A stretch of 42,276 nt of DNA, taken from positions 1 through 42,276 of the forward strand of contig DWYT01000103.1 in the NCBI GenBank assembly GCA_019118545.1. The letters run 5' to 3'. The DNA is from Candidatus Mediterraneibacter merdavium (GTDB taxonomy: Bacteria; Bacillota; Clostridia; Lachnospirales; Lachnospiraceae). The position numbers and the translations under genes are program-made. Below are positions 16,089 through 23,390 of this stretch, in pieces; within the stretch, counting starts at the first letter, position 1; each line of letters starts with the position of its first letter. Under the pieces are notes generated by a model. It had not been told where the DNA came from and did no database searches. It saw nothing but the letters and a program-made list of their open reading frames with translations.

Positions 16089-17351
16089 TTACTCCTCTGA
16101 TACAACGTCATCCTGAAGAATCTCGGTGATGCGGATTCCAAAGTTGTCGTCCACAACAACAACATCGCCTTTTGCGATACATTCCCCGTTGACATAAAGA
16201 TCGACCGGTTCTCCGGCAATCCTGTCAAGCACAACAAGCGAGCCTTTGTTCAGCTCCAGAATATCCCTGACAAGCTTCTTGGTGCGCCCGATCTCCACAG
16301 AGAGCTCCAGCGGGACTCCCATGAGCAGATCCAGATTTGCGTCCGGATCGCTCTCCATATCTTCGCTTCTCAGCGACGGTGAGGGAGCTTTCTTCACCGG
16401 GATTCTTCTTTCCTCCCGGCTCTGCTGCATCTGCATCATTGTCTGCTGCATCTGCATCATCGTCTGCATCATCTGCTCCATAGCGCCTGCCGGCATCTGC
16501 GCTACCGGAATACTTTGCGCTGCCGGCTGTGCAGCCGGGATGGCCTGAGGCGCTGTCGGCTGTGCTGCGGGGATGACCTGAGGTTCCGCTGACGGCATCA
16601 CCGGAGCACTCTGCGGTACTTCCGCCGCCTGCGGCGCGGCTGCAGGAGCACTCTGCTGCGCCGCTGCTGCAGGAGCCTGCGTCTCCGCCGGGGCGGATGC
16701 CCCGCCTGTTTCCGGCTGAGACGGCGTCTGTTTCGCCGGCGGCTCTGCGTCCGGAAGGCCGTCTGTGAAGAAGCCTGAGACAAGCTCTTTCGCCAGATCA
16801 ATGCTCATAAGATTCAGGAACTCACTCTTCATCTTGTCGTCAATGCTGAGCGAAAATCCGATCACGACCATCGGATCTTCTGATATAAAATATTTCTCTT
16901 TGAAATCTTCTTCACCTGACACCTCAAAGGAGTTCGGCGTTGAGATATTGACTGCCCGCCCGAACAGTTCCGACAGCGCTGTGGCGGATGCCCCCATCAT
17001 CTGGTTCATGACCTCGCTGATGGCGCTGATGTTCATCTCATTGAGTTCAAACTCCTCGTCAGTGAAGGTCATTCCCATCAGCATCTCCACTATGACCTTG
17101 ACGTCATTCCTCTTAAGGAGCATGACATTTTTGCCCGAGAGTCCTTCTATATAGGAAATCTCCACGCCAATCGCAGGTTTGAGGCTGGTAAAGGAAAAGT
17201 CTTCTTTCTTTACTACACGAACGACAGGAGTCGTGATGTCTACTCTTGCGTCCAGCATCGTAGAAACCGCAGTAGCGGAAGCCCCAAGGCTGATGTTCAG
17301 TATTTCGCCTATGGCGTCAATTTCCATCGTGCTTAAATTTTTTTCATTCAT
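16089..17351 (-). CDS. fliY: Flagellar motor switch phosphatase FliY (CheC-like + FliN domain)
   Basis: Of 420 residues, about 1-205 form a CheC/FliY phosphatase domain with both E-x-x-N sites intact (E16/N19 in EILN, E112/N115 in EVMN). About 205-335 is a long P/A/Q-rich linker with MQQTMM-type repeats. The C-terminal 335-415 is a FliN-type SpoA domain (LLMGVPLELSVEIGRTKKLVRDI and GSLVVLDRIAGEPVDLYVNG). FliY is part of the C-ring and removes phosphate from CheY-P at the motor. No separate fliN gene is present, so this protein must supply the FliN ring. It lies between flgC and fliO. Confidence 0.96.
   Translation of the reverse strand: MNEKNLSTMEIDAIGEILNISLGASATAVSTMLDARVDITTPVVRVVKKEDFSFTSLKPAIGVEISYIEGLSGKNVMLLKRNDVKVIVEMLMGMTFTDEEFELNEMNISAISEVMNQMMGASATALSELFGRAVNISTPNSFEVSGEEDFKEKYFISEDPMVVIGFSLSIDDKMKSEFLNLMSIDLAKELVSGFFTDGLPDAEPPAKQTPSQPETGGASAPAETQAPAAAAQQSAPAAAPQAAEVPQSAPVMPSAEPQVIPAAQPTAPQAIPAAQPAAQSIPVAQMPAGAMEQMMQTMMQMQQTMMQMQQSREERRIPVKKAPSPSLRSEDMESDPDANLDLLMGVPLELSVEIGRTKKLVRDILELNKGSLVVLDRIAGEPVDLYVNGECIAKGDVVVVDDNFGIRITEILQDDVVSEE
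16428..16725. repeat. Low-complexity repeats in the fliY linker
   Basis: The coding strand holds imperfect repeats. Near 16428-16475 the phrase CTGCATCTGCATCAT recurs (encoding MMQMQQT units), and further along are GCCxxxCCG/GCAGG-rich units that encode Pro-Ala-Gln. They encode a flexible tether between the phosphatase and C-ring domains. Such repeats are likely to vary in length between strains. Confidence 0.7.
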
Positions 17352-17373
17352 CGCTATCTCTCCTACCTACATG

Positions 17374-17820
17374 TTATCTGCCGACCTCAAGGGCGCTCTG
17401 CGCCATCTGCTTTGTGGTGTTAAATGCTGTGATATTAGCCTGATACGCGTGAGATGCCGCCATGGCATCCGCTGTCTCCTTGACCAAATCAATATTCGGC
17501 ATCATAACATAGCCGTCTTCGTCCGCATCGGGATGCGTCGGATCGTATACGGGCTTTAGCTCAGTCTGATCCTCAACTATAGCTGTGGCTTTCACTCCGT
17601 CTCCTGCCGGGTTCTTCGTCTGTCCCGTCCTCACTCCCTCGAGGATCTCGCGGAAAGAAGGCTCCTGCGCTTCAAGGACAACCATCTTCCTGCGGTAAGG
17701 CCCTCCGTCCTCTGTACGCGTGGTCTCGATATTGGCAATATTGTCAGAGACAACGTCCAGACGGAGGCGCTGGGCAGTCATACCGCTGCCGCTTATGTTC
17801 AGTGTGTTCAAAAATGACAT
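17374..17820 (-). CDS. flgC: Proximal rod protein FlgC, at an unusual position
   Basis: This 148-residue protein has the FlgC signatures: ISGSGMTAQRLRLDVVSDNIANIETTR and DGGPYRRK, with a C-terminal helix containing NIDLVKETADAMAASHAYQANI. The rod call is firm. In most flagellated bacteria flgC lies directly between flgB and fliE. Here those two are 47-56 bp apart near 30.2 kb, and flgC sits about 12 kb away between cheY and fliY. I see no second flgC in the window. Length and sequence look intact, so it is relocated rather than decayed. Confidence 0.95.
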   Translation of the reverse strand: MSFLNTLNISGSGMTAQRLRLDVVSDNIANIETTRTEDGGPYRRKMVVLEAQEPSFREILEGVRTGQTKNPAGDGVKATAIVEDQTELKPVYDPTHPDADEDGYVMMPNIDLVKETADAMAASHAYQANITAFNTTKQMAQSALEVGR

Positions 17821-17836
17821 AAGGCGTTCCCCTCTC

Positions 17837-18196
17837 TTATCCGATAATATTAGTAACTGTACTCAGGATTCTCTCCGGCTTAAAGGGCTTTACAATAAAG
17901 TCCTTTGCCCCTGACTTGATAGCCTCGATAACCATGCTCTCTTGTCCCATGGCGGAGCACATGATAACCTGTGAATCAGGATTTTCCTGCTTGATGGCTT
18001 TCAGCGCCTCAAGCCCGTCCATGTTCGGCATGGTAATATCCATGATCACAAGATCCGGATGAAGCTCCTTATACTTCTCTACAGCGTCAGCGCCGTCCAC
18101 GGCTTCAGCCACGTCCTCGTATCCGCCCTTATTCAGTGCGTCCTTCACCATCATCCTCATAAATGCCGCATCGTCCACGATTAAAATTTTTGCCAT
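17837..18196 (-). CDS. cheY: Chemotaxis response regulator CheY
   Basis: This 119-residue single receiver domain has all key residues: D8 and D9, phospho-acceptor D53 (VIMDITMP), S81 in the T/S position and K103 (VKPF). It carries the switch signal from CheA (34549-36642) to FliM and FliY. It lies between fliM and flgC in the motor-switch part of the operon. Normal length. Confidence 0.97.
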   Translation of the reverse strand: MAKILIVDDAAFMRMMVKDALNKGGYEDVAEAVDGADAVEKYKELHPDLVIMDITMPNMDGLEALKAIKQENPDSQVIMCSAMGQESMVIEAIKSGAKDFIVKPFKPERILSTVTNIIG

Positions 18197-18249
18197 TTTC
18201 TGTCCCTCTCACTTTCTTAAATTGATTAGTTTTTATAGACACGGCAGAA

Positions 18250-19305
18250 TTATTCTGCCGGTACTGGCTCTTCCATTTTTTCTTCTATATTCCGGTCTGG
18301 TTCTCTTTCTGCATCAGGCCGTCCGCTTACTAACACGGCAGCATTCTTCTTATAGGTGCCGAGTCTGCCCTGCAGCCATGACTCCCCGCCGATTCTGAGA
18401 TATATTTCAGAATCCTTGGGTCTCTCAAGATCAATAATATCCCCTACCTGCAGATCATGGATATCCTTCACAGATACAGCCACTCTGCCCATGTCAGCCT
18501 GTACAGTAAGCGCCGAATTTTTGATCTTCGACATGATGACCGACCGAGTGTCCGCCGTATCCAGTCCGGATACATCCACCGCGTGTTTCCTCGAATCTAT
18601 GATATTAAACATCTCGATCAGGAGCGTCCGCGACAGGCATACTGTGATCTTCCCTTCCGTAGTGCCCGTGACGACCTTCAGCATGATAATAGCGATCGTC
18701 TCGTCAAGACTGATCTCCTGAAACAGGCTTGGATTCTCCTCGAGATATACGTTTTCTGTCTCTACGTGGATATAATTCGCCCAAGCTTCCAGTGTAAAGT
18801 CAAGAAAATAGCCCATGATCTTTCTATACAGCTCGATCTCAATATCCGTGTAGCTGTAATTGCTGTCTATTCCTTTCAAATCAGAACCATCGCCGCCAAG
18901 GAGCCTGTCCATCATGCTCAGTATAGGCGCTTGGTCAATATGCACTAATATGGGCGGCTGGCTGCTCTTGTTGGGAAGTTTGAGCTTTTGTGTGATAAAA
19001 ATATCATTTTCGCTTAACATATTGCTGAACTCAAAAAATCTCTGTTCCTCTACCGTGAGCACCGACAGCTCGCAGTTTACTCTCAACATTCCGTTGAGGC
19101 GGGAAGAAGCGATTCTGGAATAATTGTCATAAATTCCTTTGAGCAGCTTGATCTTGTCTTTTGTTATCTTTTTCGGGCTGTAAAAATCATATTTTCTGTA
19201 TTTTTTCTCTTCGACGGCTGGTTTTTCTTCTTCTTTCTTATTGTCGCCGCTGCGCATTCCTTTCAGCAGAGCGTCAATCTGACTCTGCGACAGTACTTCC
19301 GCCAT
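18250..19305 (-). CDS. fliM: Flagellar motor switch protein FliM
   Basis: This 351-residue protein has the conserved N-terminal CheY-P-binding segment LSQSQIDALL (5-14), a CheC-like middle domain (about 40-230) and a C-terminal SpoA domain (about 250-330). FliM forms the middle of the C-ring and binds FliG. It follows motB by 63 bp, the slot where fliL normally sits; no reading frame with FliL features is present there. The C-terminal tail is E/P-rich. Confidence 0.97.
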   Translation of the reverse strand: MAEVLSQSQIDALLKGMRSGDNKKEEEKPAVEEKKYRKYDFYSPKKITKDKIKLLKGIYDNYSRIASSRLNGMLRVNCELSVLTVEEQRFFEFSNMLSENDIFITQKLKLPNKSSQPPILVHIDQAPILSMMDRLLGGDGSDLKGIDSNYSYTDIEIELYRKIMGYFLDFTLEAWANYIHVETENVYLEENPSLFQEISLDETIAIIMLKVVTGTTEGKITVCLSRTLLIEMFNIIDSRKHAVDVSGLDTADTRSVIMSKIKNSALTVQADMGRVAVSVKDIHDLQVGDIIDLERPKDSEIYLRIGGESWLQGRLGTYKKNAAVLVSGRPDAEREPDRNIEEKMEEPVPAE

Positions 19306-19368
19306 TTCTCTCCTCCTAATCTACGGGCCTGACGGCGCCGTATTCTTTCTCCCCCTTTGGGACTGTCC

Positions 19369-20181
19369 TTATGCGCCGTCGCCGCCATTTTCAGTCTCTT
19401 GGGACTGAGCGTCCGCATCCGGCTGGAACAGATCAGCATCCGGCTGCATGGCAGCCACATCCTCGCCGTACACCTCCGCGTAATACTCGGTAAGGCTTTT
19501 CATCACAGCGTCGTCGCTTGTTATGAGGATCTCTACGCGCCGGTTCATCTGCCGGCCCTCCTCGGTATTCATATCCGCGATGGGGCGGAACTGTCCGAAG
19601 CCTAGGCTCACCAGCCTCCCCGGTTCAATCAGGTTCAGAGCCTGAATATACGCCGTAACCTGTGCGGCACGTCCTGTGGAAAGCATACGGTCCTCCAGAT
19701 GTTCGAATCTGTTGGGAACCTCTGTGGTATGCCCAAGAACCTGTATCTCATGTACCTGATCCGCTGCGGGCGCGATCGCCCTGCCAAATCCATCCAGCAC
19801 ACGCTTCCCGTTATCTGTCACATAGTAGCTGTCCCCCTCGAAGAATACCTCTTCACTAAAGGAGATAAAATTATACCCGTCTCCTCTGACCACGGTTACA
19901 TTGGCATCAAGCCCCATGGTATGGAACTCGTTGACGAGATTTTCATACATGGTCTGGAGAGACTCTGTTATTTCCTCAGCCTCGACAGCCTCCTGACTTC
20001 TCATCTCCTCAAGCTGTTCCGCCGCCTCAGGGTTCATACTGGCGACGAGATTCTCCCACTTTGACTGATCCATGGAAGAGATCGCATAGAGCAGTACAAA
20101 AAAACAAAGAAGAAGCGTGACCATATCGCCGTATGTATCCATCCATGAACCGGCCGAGGCTTTTTTTCTTGATTGTTTCAT
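19369..20181 (-). CDS. motB: Flagellar stator protein MotB
   Basis: Of 270 residues, a short basic N-terminus is followed by one membrane helix with the ion-carrying aspartate D19 (DTYGDMVTLLLCFF). A periplasmic-side OmpA/MotB peptidoglycan-binding domain lies at about 130-250, with VLGHTTEVPNRF and MNRRVEILI. It anchors the stator to the cell wall. It starts 12 bp after motA. The C-terminal tail is acidic and rich in D/Q/A. Confidence 0.96.
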   Translation of the reverse strand: MKQSRKKASAGSWMDTYGDMVTLLLCFFVLLYAISSMDQSKWENLVASMNPEAAEQLEEMRSQEAVEAEEITESLQTMYENLVNEFHTMGLDANVTVVRGDGYNFISFSEEVFFEGDSYYVTDNGKRVLDGFGRAIAPAADQVHEIQVLGHTTEVPNRFEHLEDRMLSTGRAAQVTAYIQALNLIEPGRLVSLGFGQFRPIADMNTEEGRQMNRRVEILITSDDAVMKSLTEYYAEVYGEDVAAMQPDADLFQPDADAQSQETENGGDGA

Positions 20182-20193
20182 ATTCTGCCACCT

Positions 20194-21033
20194 CTATTTC
20201 TTCTTGCCGCCCCTTTTTGCTCTTTTCTTTTTGCCTGAGCCGCCTTCTTCGCCCTCTGCCTGCGTGATGCGGAGCTGGCGTTTCTGCGCAAGTGAAGAGG
20301 CCAGTCTTTCTTTGAGCACCTTCGGGTTATCTCCCTCCTGGATGGCGAGAACGCCCTCCACAATAATTTCTTTATACAGCCTCTCCTCGTCATCCCTCAG
20401 ATTCAGCTTTGAAGTGATCGGATGGAAGACGAGATTTGCAAGCATACATCCGTAAAAGGTTGTTACAAGTGCAACCGACATATTCGCTCCAAGGCTTTCG
20501 GACGCTCCCGCCGAGAGATCCATGTCCTTGAGCATATTGATCAGTCCGATCAGTGTACCGATCATTCCGAAAGCAGGCGCATACGCAGATCCCCTGACAT
20601 ACATTTCCGCCTCTTCCGAATGGCGCTGGGACATATTCTCAATATCCAGTTCCAGCGTACTTCTGATCTTCTCCGGATCCATGGCGTCTACCACGTACAT
20701 CACGCTCTTTTTTAAGAATGGGTCATTCAACTCGGCCACCCGTCCCTCAAGGGCAAGAAGGCCGTCCTTCCTCGCCACCTGCGCGAACTCCGCCAGAACA
20801 TCGATCACAGGCTCAGGCCGGAACTTTTTGGAGCTGCATATAATGACCATGTGTTTTCCCACATTTTTCAGTATACTGAACGGGAAGCTTGCGATGATAG
20901 CACTGATCGTTCCGCCGACCACAATAATAATACTGGGGTAGTCCACAAAATTCCAAATGCTTCCGCTGTCCATAATTCCGTAAAATACGAAAACAAAACC
21001 TGCTATTATGCCGATAATACTTGTAATATCCAT
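20194..21033 (-). CDS. motA: Flagellar stator protein MotA
   Basis: This 279-residue protein has four membrane segments (about 3-22, 30-52, 148-170 and 182-205) and a charged cytoplasmic loop between the second and third. The starts MDITSIIGIIAG and PSIIIVVGGTISA resemble the PomA branch, so sodium coupling is possible but not shown. The C-terminal tail is very rich in Lys/Gly/Arg (EEGGSGKKKRAKRGGKKK). It lies 2 bp after flbD, so motA and motB are inside the main operon rather than separate as in B. subtilis. Confidence 0.96.
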   Translation of the reverse strand: MDITSIIGIIAGFVFVFYGIMDSGSIWNFVDYPSIIIVVGGTISAIIASFPFSILKNVGKHMVIICSSKKFRPEPVIDVLAEFAQVARKDGLLALEGRVAELNDPFLKKSVMYVVDAMDPEKIRSTLELDIENMSQRHSEEAEMYVRGSAYAPAFGMIGTLIGLINMLKDMDLSAGASESLGANMSVALVTTFYGCMLANLVFHPITSKLNLRDDEERLYKEIIVEGVLAIQEGDNPKVLKERLASSLAQKRQLRITQAEGEEGGSGKKKRAKRGGKKK

Positions 21034-21035
21034 CT

Positions 21036-21236
21036 CTATACCTCCGCATCCGCCTTTCGATAGATTTCTGTCCTATATTGAGTGATCCTTTTTATGATCT
21101 CCTCCTCATCTTCCTTCACGATGTGGAAGTGCCCGTTCATCATGATCACCTTTGATTCGGGAATCAGCTCCACATATTCGATCTGAAAGGGATTGATCAG
21201 GATCGTATCTCCATTCAGCTTCGTAAACTTAACCAT
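21036..21236 (-). CDS. flbD: FlbD/SwrD family protein
   Basis: This 66-residue protein has the family pattern VKFTKLNGDTILINPFQIEYVE. The ATG at 21236 is chosen because it matches the family start and AAGGAGG lies 12 bp upstream; the longer frame to 21314 adds residues from an intergenic hairpin region. In B. subtilis SwrD follows flgE and raises flagellar power by increasing stator function. Its place right before motA-motB fits that. Confidence 0.92.
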   Translation of the reverse strand: MVKFTKLNGDTILINPFQIEYVELIPESKVIMMNGHFHIVKEDEEEIIKRITQYRTEIYRKADAEV

Positions 21237-21260
21237 ATGTAATACAGTCCTCCTTTTGTC

Positions 21261-21287
21261 TCTGCGGGACGCTGCCCGCCCCGCAGA
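21261..21287 (-). other. Hairpin between flgE and flbD
   Basis: TCTGCGGG (21261-21268) and CCCGCAGA (21280-21287) form a perfect 8-bp stem with an 11-nt loop. It lies about 25 bp before the flbD start, in the 126-bp gap that is the longest in the main operon. No U-run follows on the minus strand, so it is not a classical terminator. It could protect the 3' end of a processed upstream transcript or lower flbD translation. Confidence 0.5.
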
Positions 21288-21362
21288 TATATGCGTATGA
21301 CAGAGATTGCGCATGACCGGCGCATGATCCGGCCCCGGCCATACGAATTATGCCGCTGAATA

Positions 21363-22286
21363 TCAGCGCTTCATATTTACCAGTTCTTCAAGCATCTGGT
21401 CTGATACTGTGATCATTCTTGTGTTCGCCTGATATCCTCTCTGCGTGGTAATCATGTAGGACATCTCAGTCGCAAGATCCACGTTGGACATCTCCAGATA
21501 GCCGCTGAGCACTTCTCCTGAGGCGTCATTCTGGGGTCCCACGTTAATCTCCCCGGCGTTTTCCGTGATCTCGTAGGTGAAGCCGCTGTCCTGCTCCATG
21601 CCGTTGACGTTCTCCACGGTCGCCAGAGCGAACTGTCCCACCACATGGGAAATACTGTCTTTATCGACAACAGTGATAACACCGTCCGAGCCGATCTTCA
21701 CGGAGCTGTAAGTTATAGGGTTACCAGCGGGGGTACCGTCAATTGCCACATTAAGACGGATCGGCTGCAACTCTGTGCCCGCGGCTGTATCTACAGTGAC
21801 ATTCCCGGTTCCCGGATCCACAGTTCCTGTGGTATACCCGTACACGTAATTACCCTTATCATCCACGAGATATCCGTTGCTGTCCATCGAGAAAATACCG
21901 ACGCGGGAGAGGCTTAAGCCGGCCCCGTCAAGGTCATCCGTATCTACATTGGTAGTATACGGTCCTACGATGAAAAATGCCGGCCCGTTGATCATACAGT
22001 CAAATGCCCTTCCCGTATAGGACTGGGTTCCAGTCTCCATGTTGGAAGTGATGGAGCTTACGTTAGCGCCGTATCCGATCTGGGATGTGTTGATGCCTCC
22101 CGTGAATCCCGCGGCTGCGTTTCCCGCTGCCCCGGTGATGTAATTCTGGTACATCGCGTCCGCGAAGTTAGCGCTCTTTGACTTGTAGCCCCATGTGTTG
22201 ACATTCGCTATATTGTTTCCGATAACATCCATCTTTGTCTGATGTGATTTCAAACCGGCAATCGCCGACTGCATTGATCTTATCAT
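21363..22286 (-). CDS. flgE: Flagellar hook protein FlgE
   Basis: This 307-residue axial protein has the hook/rod N-terminus (MIRSMQSAIAGLKSHQTKMDVIGNNIANVNTWGYK, core MDVIGNNIANVNTWGYKS), a central FlgE-type domain and the C-terminal helix YLEMSNVDLATEMSYMI with QRGYQAN. The SNVDLA and QRGYQAN phrases mark the hook family. It is short compared with enterobacterial FlgE (about 400) but close to the B. subtilis protein. It follows flgD and the TIGR02530-type gene, as usual. AGGAG lies 10 bp before the ATG. Confidence 0.93.
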   Translation of the reverse strand: MIRSMQSAIAGLKSHQTKMDVIGNNIANVNTWGYKSKSANFADAMYQNYITGAAGNAAAGFTGGINTSQIGYGANVSSITSNMETGTQSYTGRAFDCMINGPAFFIVGPYTTNVDTDDLDGAGLSLSRVGIFSMDSNGYLVDDKGNYVYGYTTGTVDPGTGNVTVDTAAGTELQPIRLNVAIDGTPAGNPITYSSVKIGSDGVITVVDKDSISHVVGQFALATVENVNGMEQDSGFTYEITENAGEINVGPQNDASGEVLSGYLEMSNVDLATEMSYMITTQRGYQANTRMITVSDQMLEELVNMKR

Positions 22287-22344
22287 TGCTATATTTCTCC
22301 TTTACTTTGTGAAAGCGCAGCCCTGCCCGGCTGTCAGTCGCACA

Positions 22345-22374
22345 TCCGGGCCTAGCCTCCTCTCAGAGGTCCGG
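22345..22374 (-). other. Imperfect hairpin between the TIGR02530-type gene and flgE
   Basis: On the minus strand CCTC-TGA-GAGG forms a small stem, flanked by complementary GGCC/CCGG blocks. It sits in an 89-bp gap. No U-run follows. This is a low-confidence RNA structure. Confidence 0.3.
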
Positions 22375-22375
22375 C

Positions 22376-22750
22376 CTACATAAAGACCGCGCTGTCGATG
22401 TTAGTGAATATGTTGTTTTTCATTTCCTGCTCTGTGATCGAGGTCACCACCACATTGTTCGCCACATTGACGATAAAAGCGCCGTGACTGCCGATCACCA
22501 CGGTTTCCCTCGAGCCCTTCTGCCGGGCTTTCTCAACCGCCTGTGTAAGTTCGTCCAGATTTTCGCCCGTAAGCTGTATGCCCCGCTGTTCCATGCGCTG
22601 GGACGCGTGACGTGAGAACTGGATCTGCCCTGTCTGAGCCGCCGCCTGTCTGAGCCGGTCGGCGAACTCTGTCCCGGAGCTTTTACTGTGCCCGAACTCA
22701 TGCTGAACCCTCAGCGACTGGGAACTGGTAATCTTCCCTGTCTGGTCCAT
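22376..22750 (-). CDS. Flagellar operon protein of the TIGR02530 type
   Basis: This 124-residue protein matches the small flagellar operon family known as TIGR02530, by its phrase FSRHASQRMEQRGIQL and the tail NVVVTSITEQEMKNNIFTNIDSAVF. The family is found between flgD and flgE in many Firmicutes. Its function is not established; a role in hook assembly is suggested by position alone. It starts 24 bp after flgD. There is no signal peptide or membrane segment. Confidence 0.88.
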   Translation of the reverse strand: MDQTGKITSSQSLRVQHEFGHSKSSGTEFADRLRQAAAQTGQIQFSRHASQRMEQRGIQLTGENLDELTQAVEKARQKGSRETVVIGSHGAFIVNVANNVVVTSITEQEMKNNIFTNIDSAVFM

Positions 22751-22774
22751 GTGCTGCTCACCTCGTCTTTCCTC

Positions 22775-23356
22775 TTATACCGTCTCAGTATCACCGACAT
22801 CCGGCTGTTCTTCTGTGTCGCCCTCATCCGGTTCCTCCGGATCCGGCTTTTCAGGAACTGTACCTACACCCATGATCTGTACAAGGCTGTACTCTTTCCC
22901 GTCGATAACCACCGTCGGCACTGTGCCGAGCGATACGCCGGAAACGACTCCTTTAAGTTCCTCGCCCGTGTAATACCCATCCTTATCCACCTCTGCGACG
23001 GTTACTTCTTTGCCCATCATGGACGACGCATAGTTTAACAGGTTCACGGTCGAGAGATCGGAAACCGCCGTCGACATCTGTGTGATCGCCTCGGACATCT
23101 GGTTCTGTACGAGCTGGCTTACCATCTCGGAGGTGTCCATGGGATTGTCTGCGTCCTGATACTGAATCTGTGTCGCCAGAAGCGTGTAGAAATCCGACAT
23201 CGTAAGCTCATACGGATTCTTCGTCTCTTTAGTTAAAGATGTGTCCGTGGTATCTTCTGTCTTTGACGCCGTGCTGCTTCTCGCCGCAGATGTGGCTGTC
23301 GCGCTGTTTCCATACATGCTGAGATTGCTGAGCGCGGATGTTGTTATATCTGGCAT
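22775..23356 (-). CDS. flgD: Hook assembly scaffold protein FlgD
   Basis: This 193-residue protein has the FlgD core (SDFYTLLATQIQYQDADNPMD and SQLVQNQMSEAI), and then a module with EVTVAEVDKDGYYTGEELKGVV. It caps the growing hook so that FlgE can polymerise. The last 30 residues form an acidic, proline-rich tail with PEEPDEGDTEEQPD, which I do not recognise as a family feature. AGGAGG precedes the ATG. It lies between fliK and the TIGR02530-type gene. Confidence 0.95.
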   Translation of the reverse strand: MPDITTSALSNLSMYGNSATATSAARSSTASKTEDTTDTSLTKETKNPYELTMSDFYTLLATQIQYQDADNPMDTSEMVSQLVQNQMSEAITQMSTAVSDLSTVNLLNYASSMMGKEVTVAEVDKDGYYTGEELKGVVSGVSLGTVPTVVIDGKEYSLVQIMGVGTVPEKPDPEEPDEGDTEEQPDVGDTETV

Positions 23357-23390
23357 CTTCTATTCCTCCTGCCTTATCTTTTCTTATTCG

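Noticed and set aside
21010-21017. GCCGATAA on the plus strand inside motA as a sigma-28 promoter.
   Set aside because: No TAAA-like element at the right spacing, and it would point antisense.
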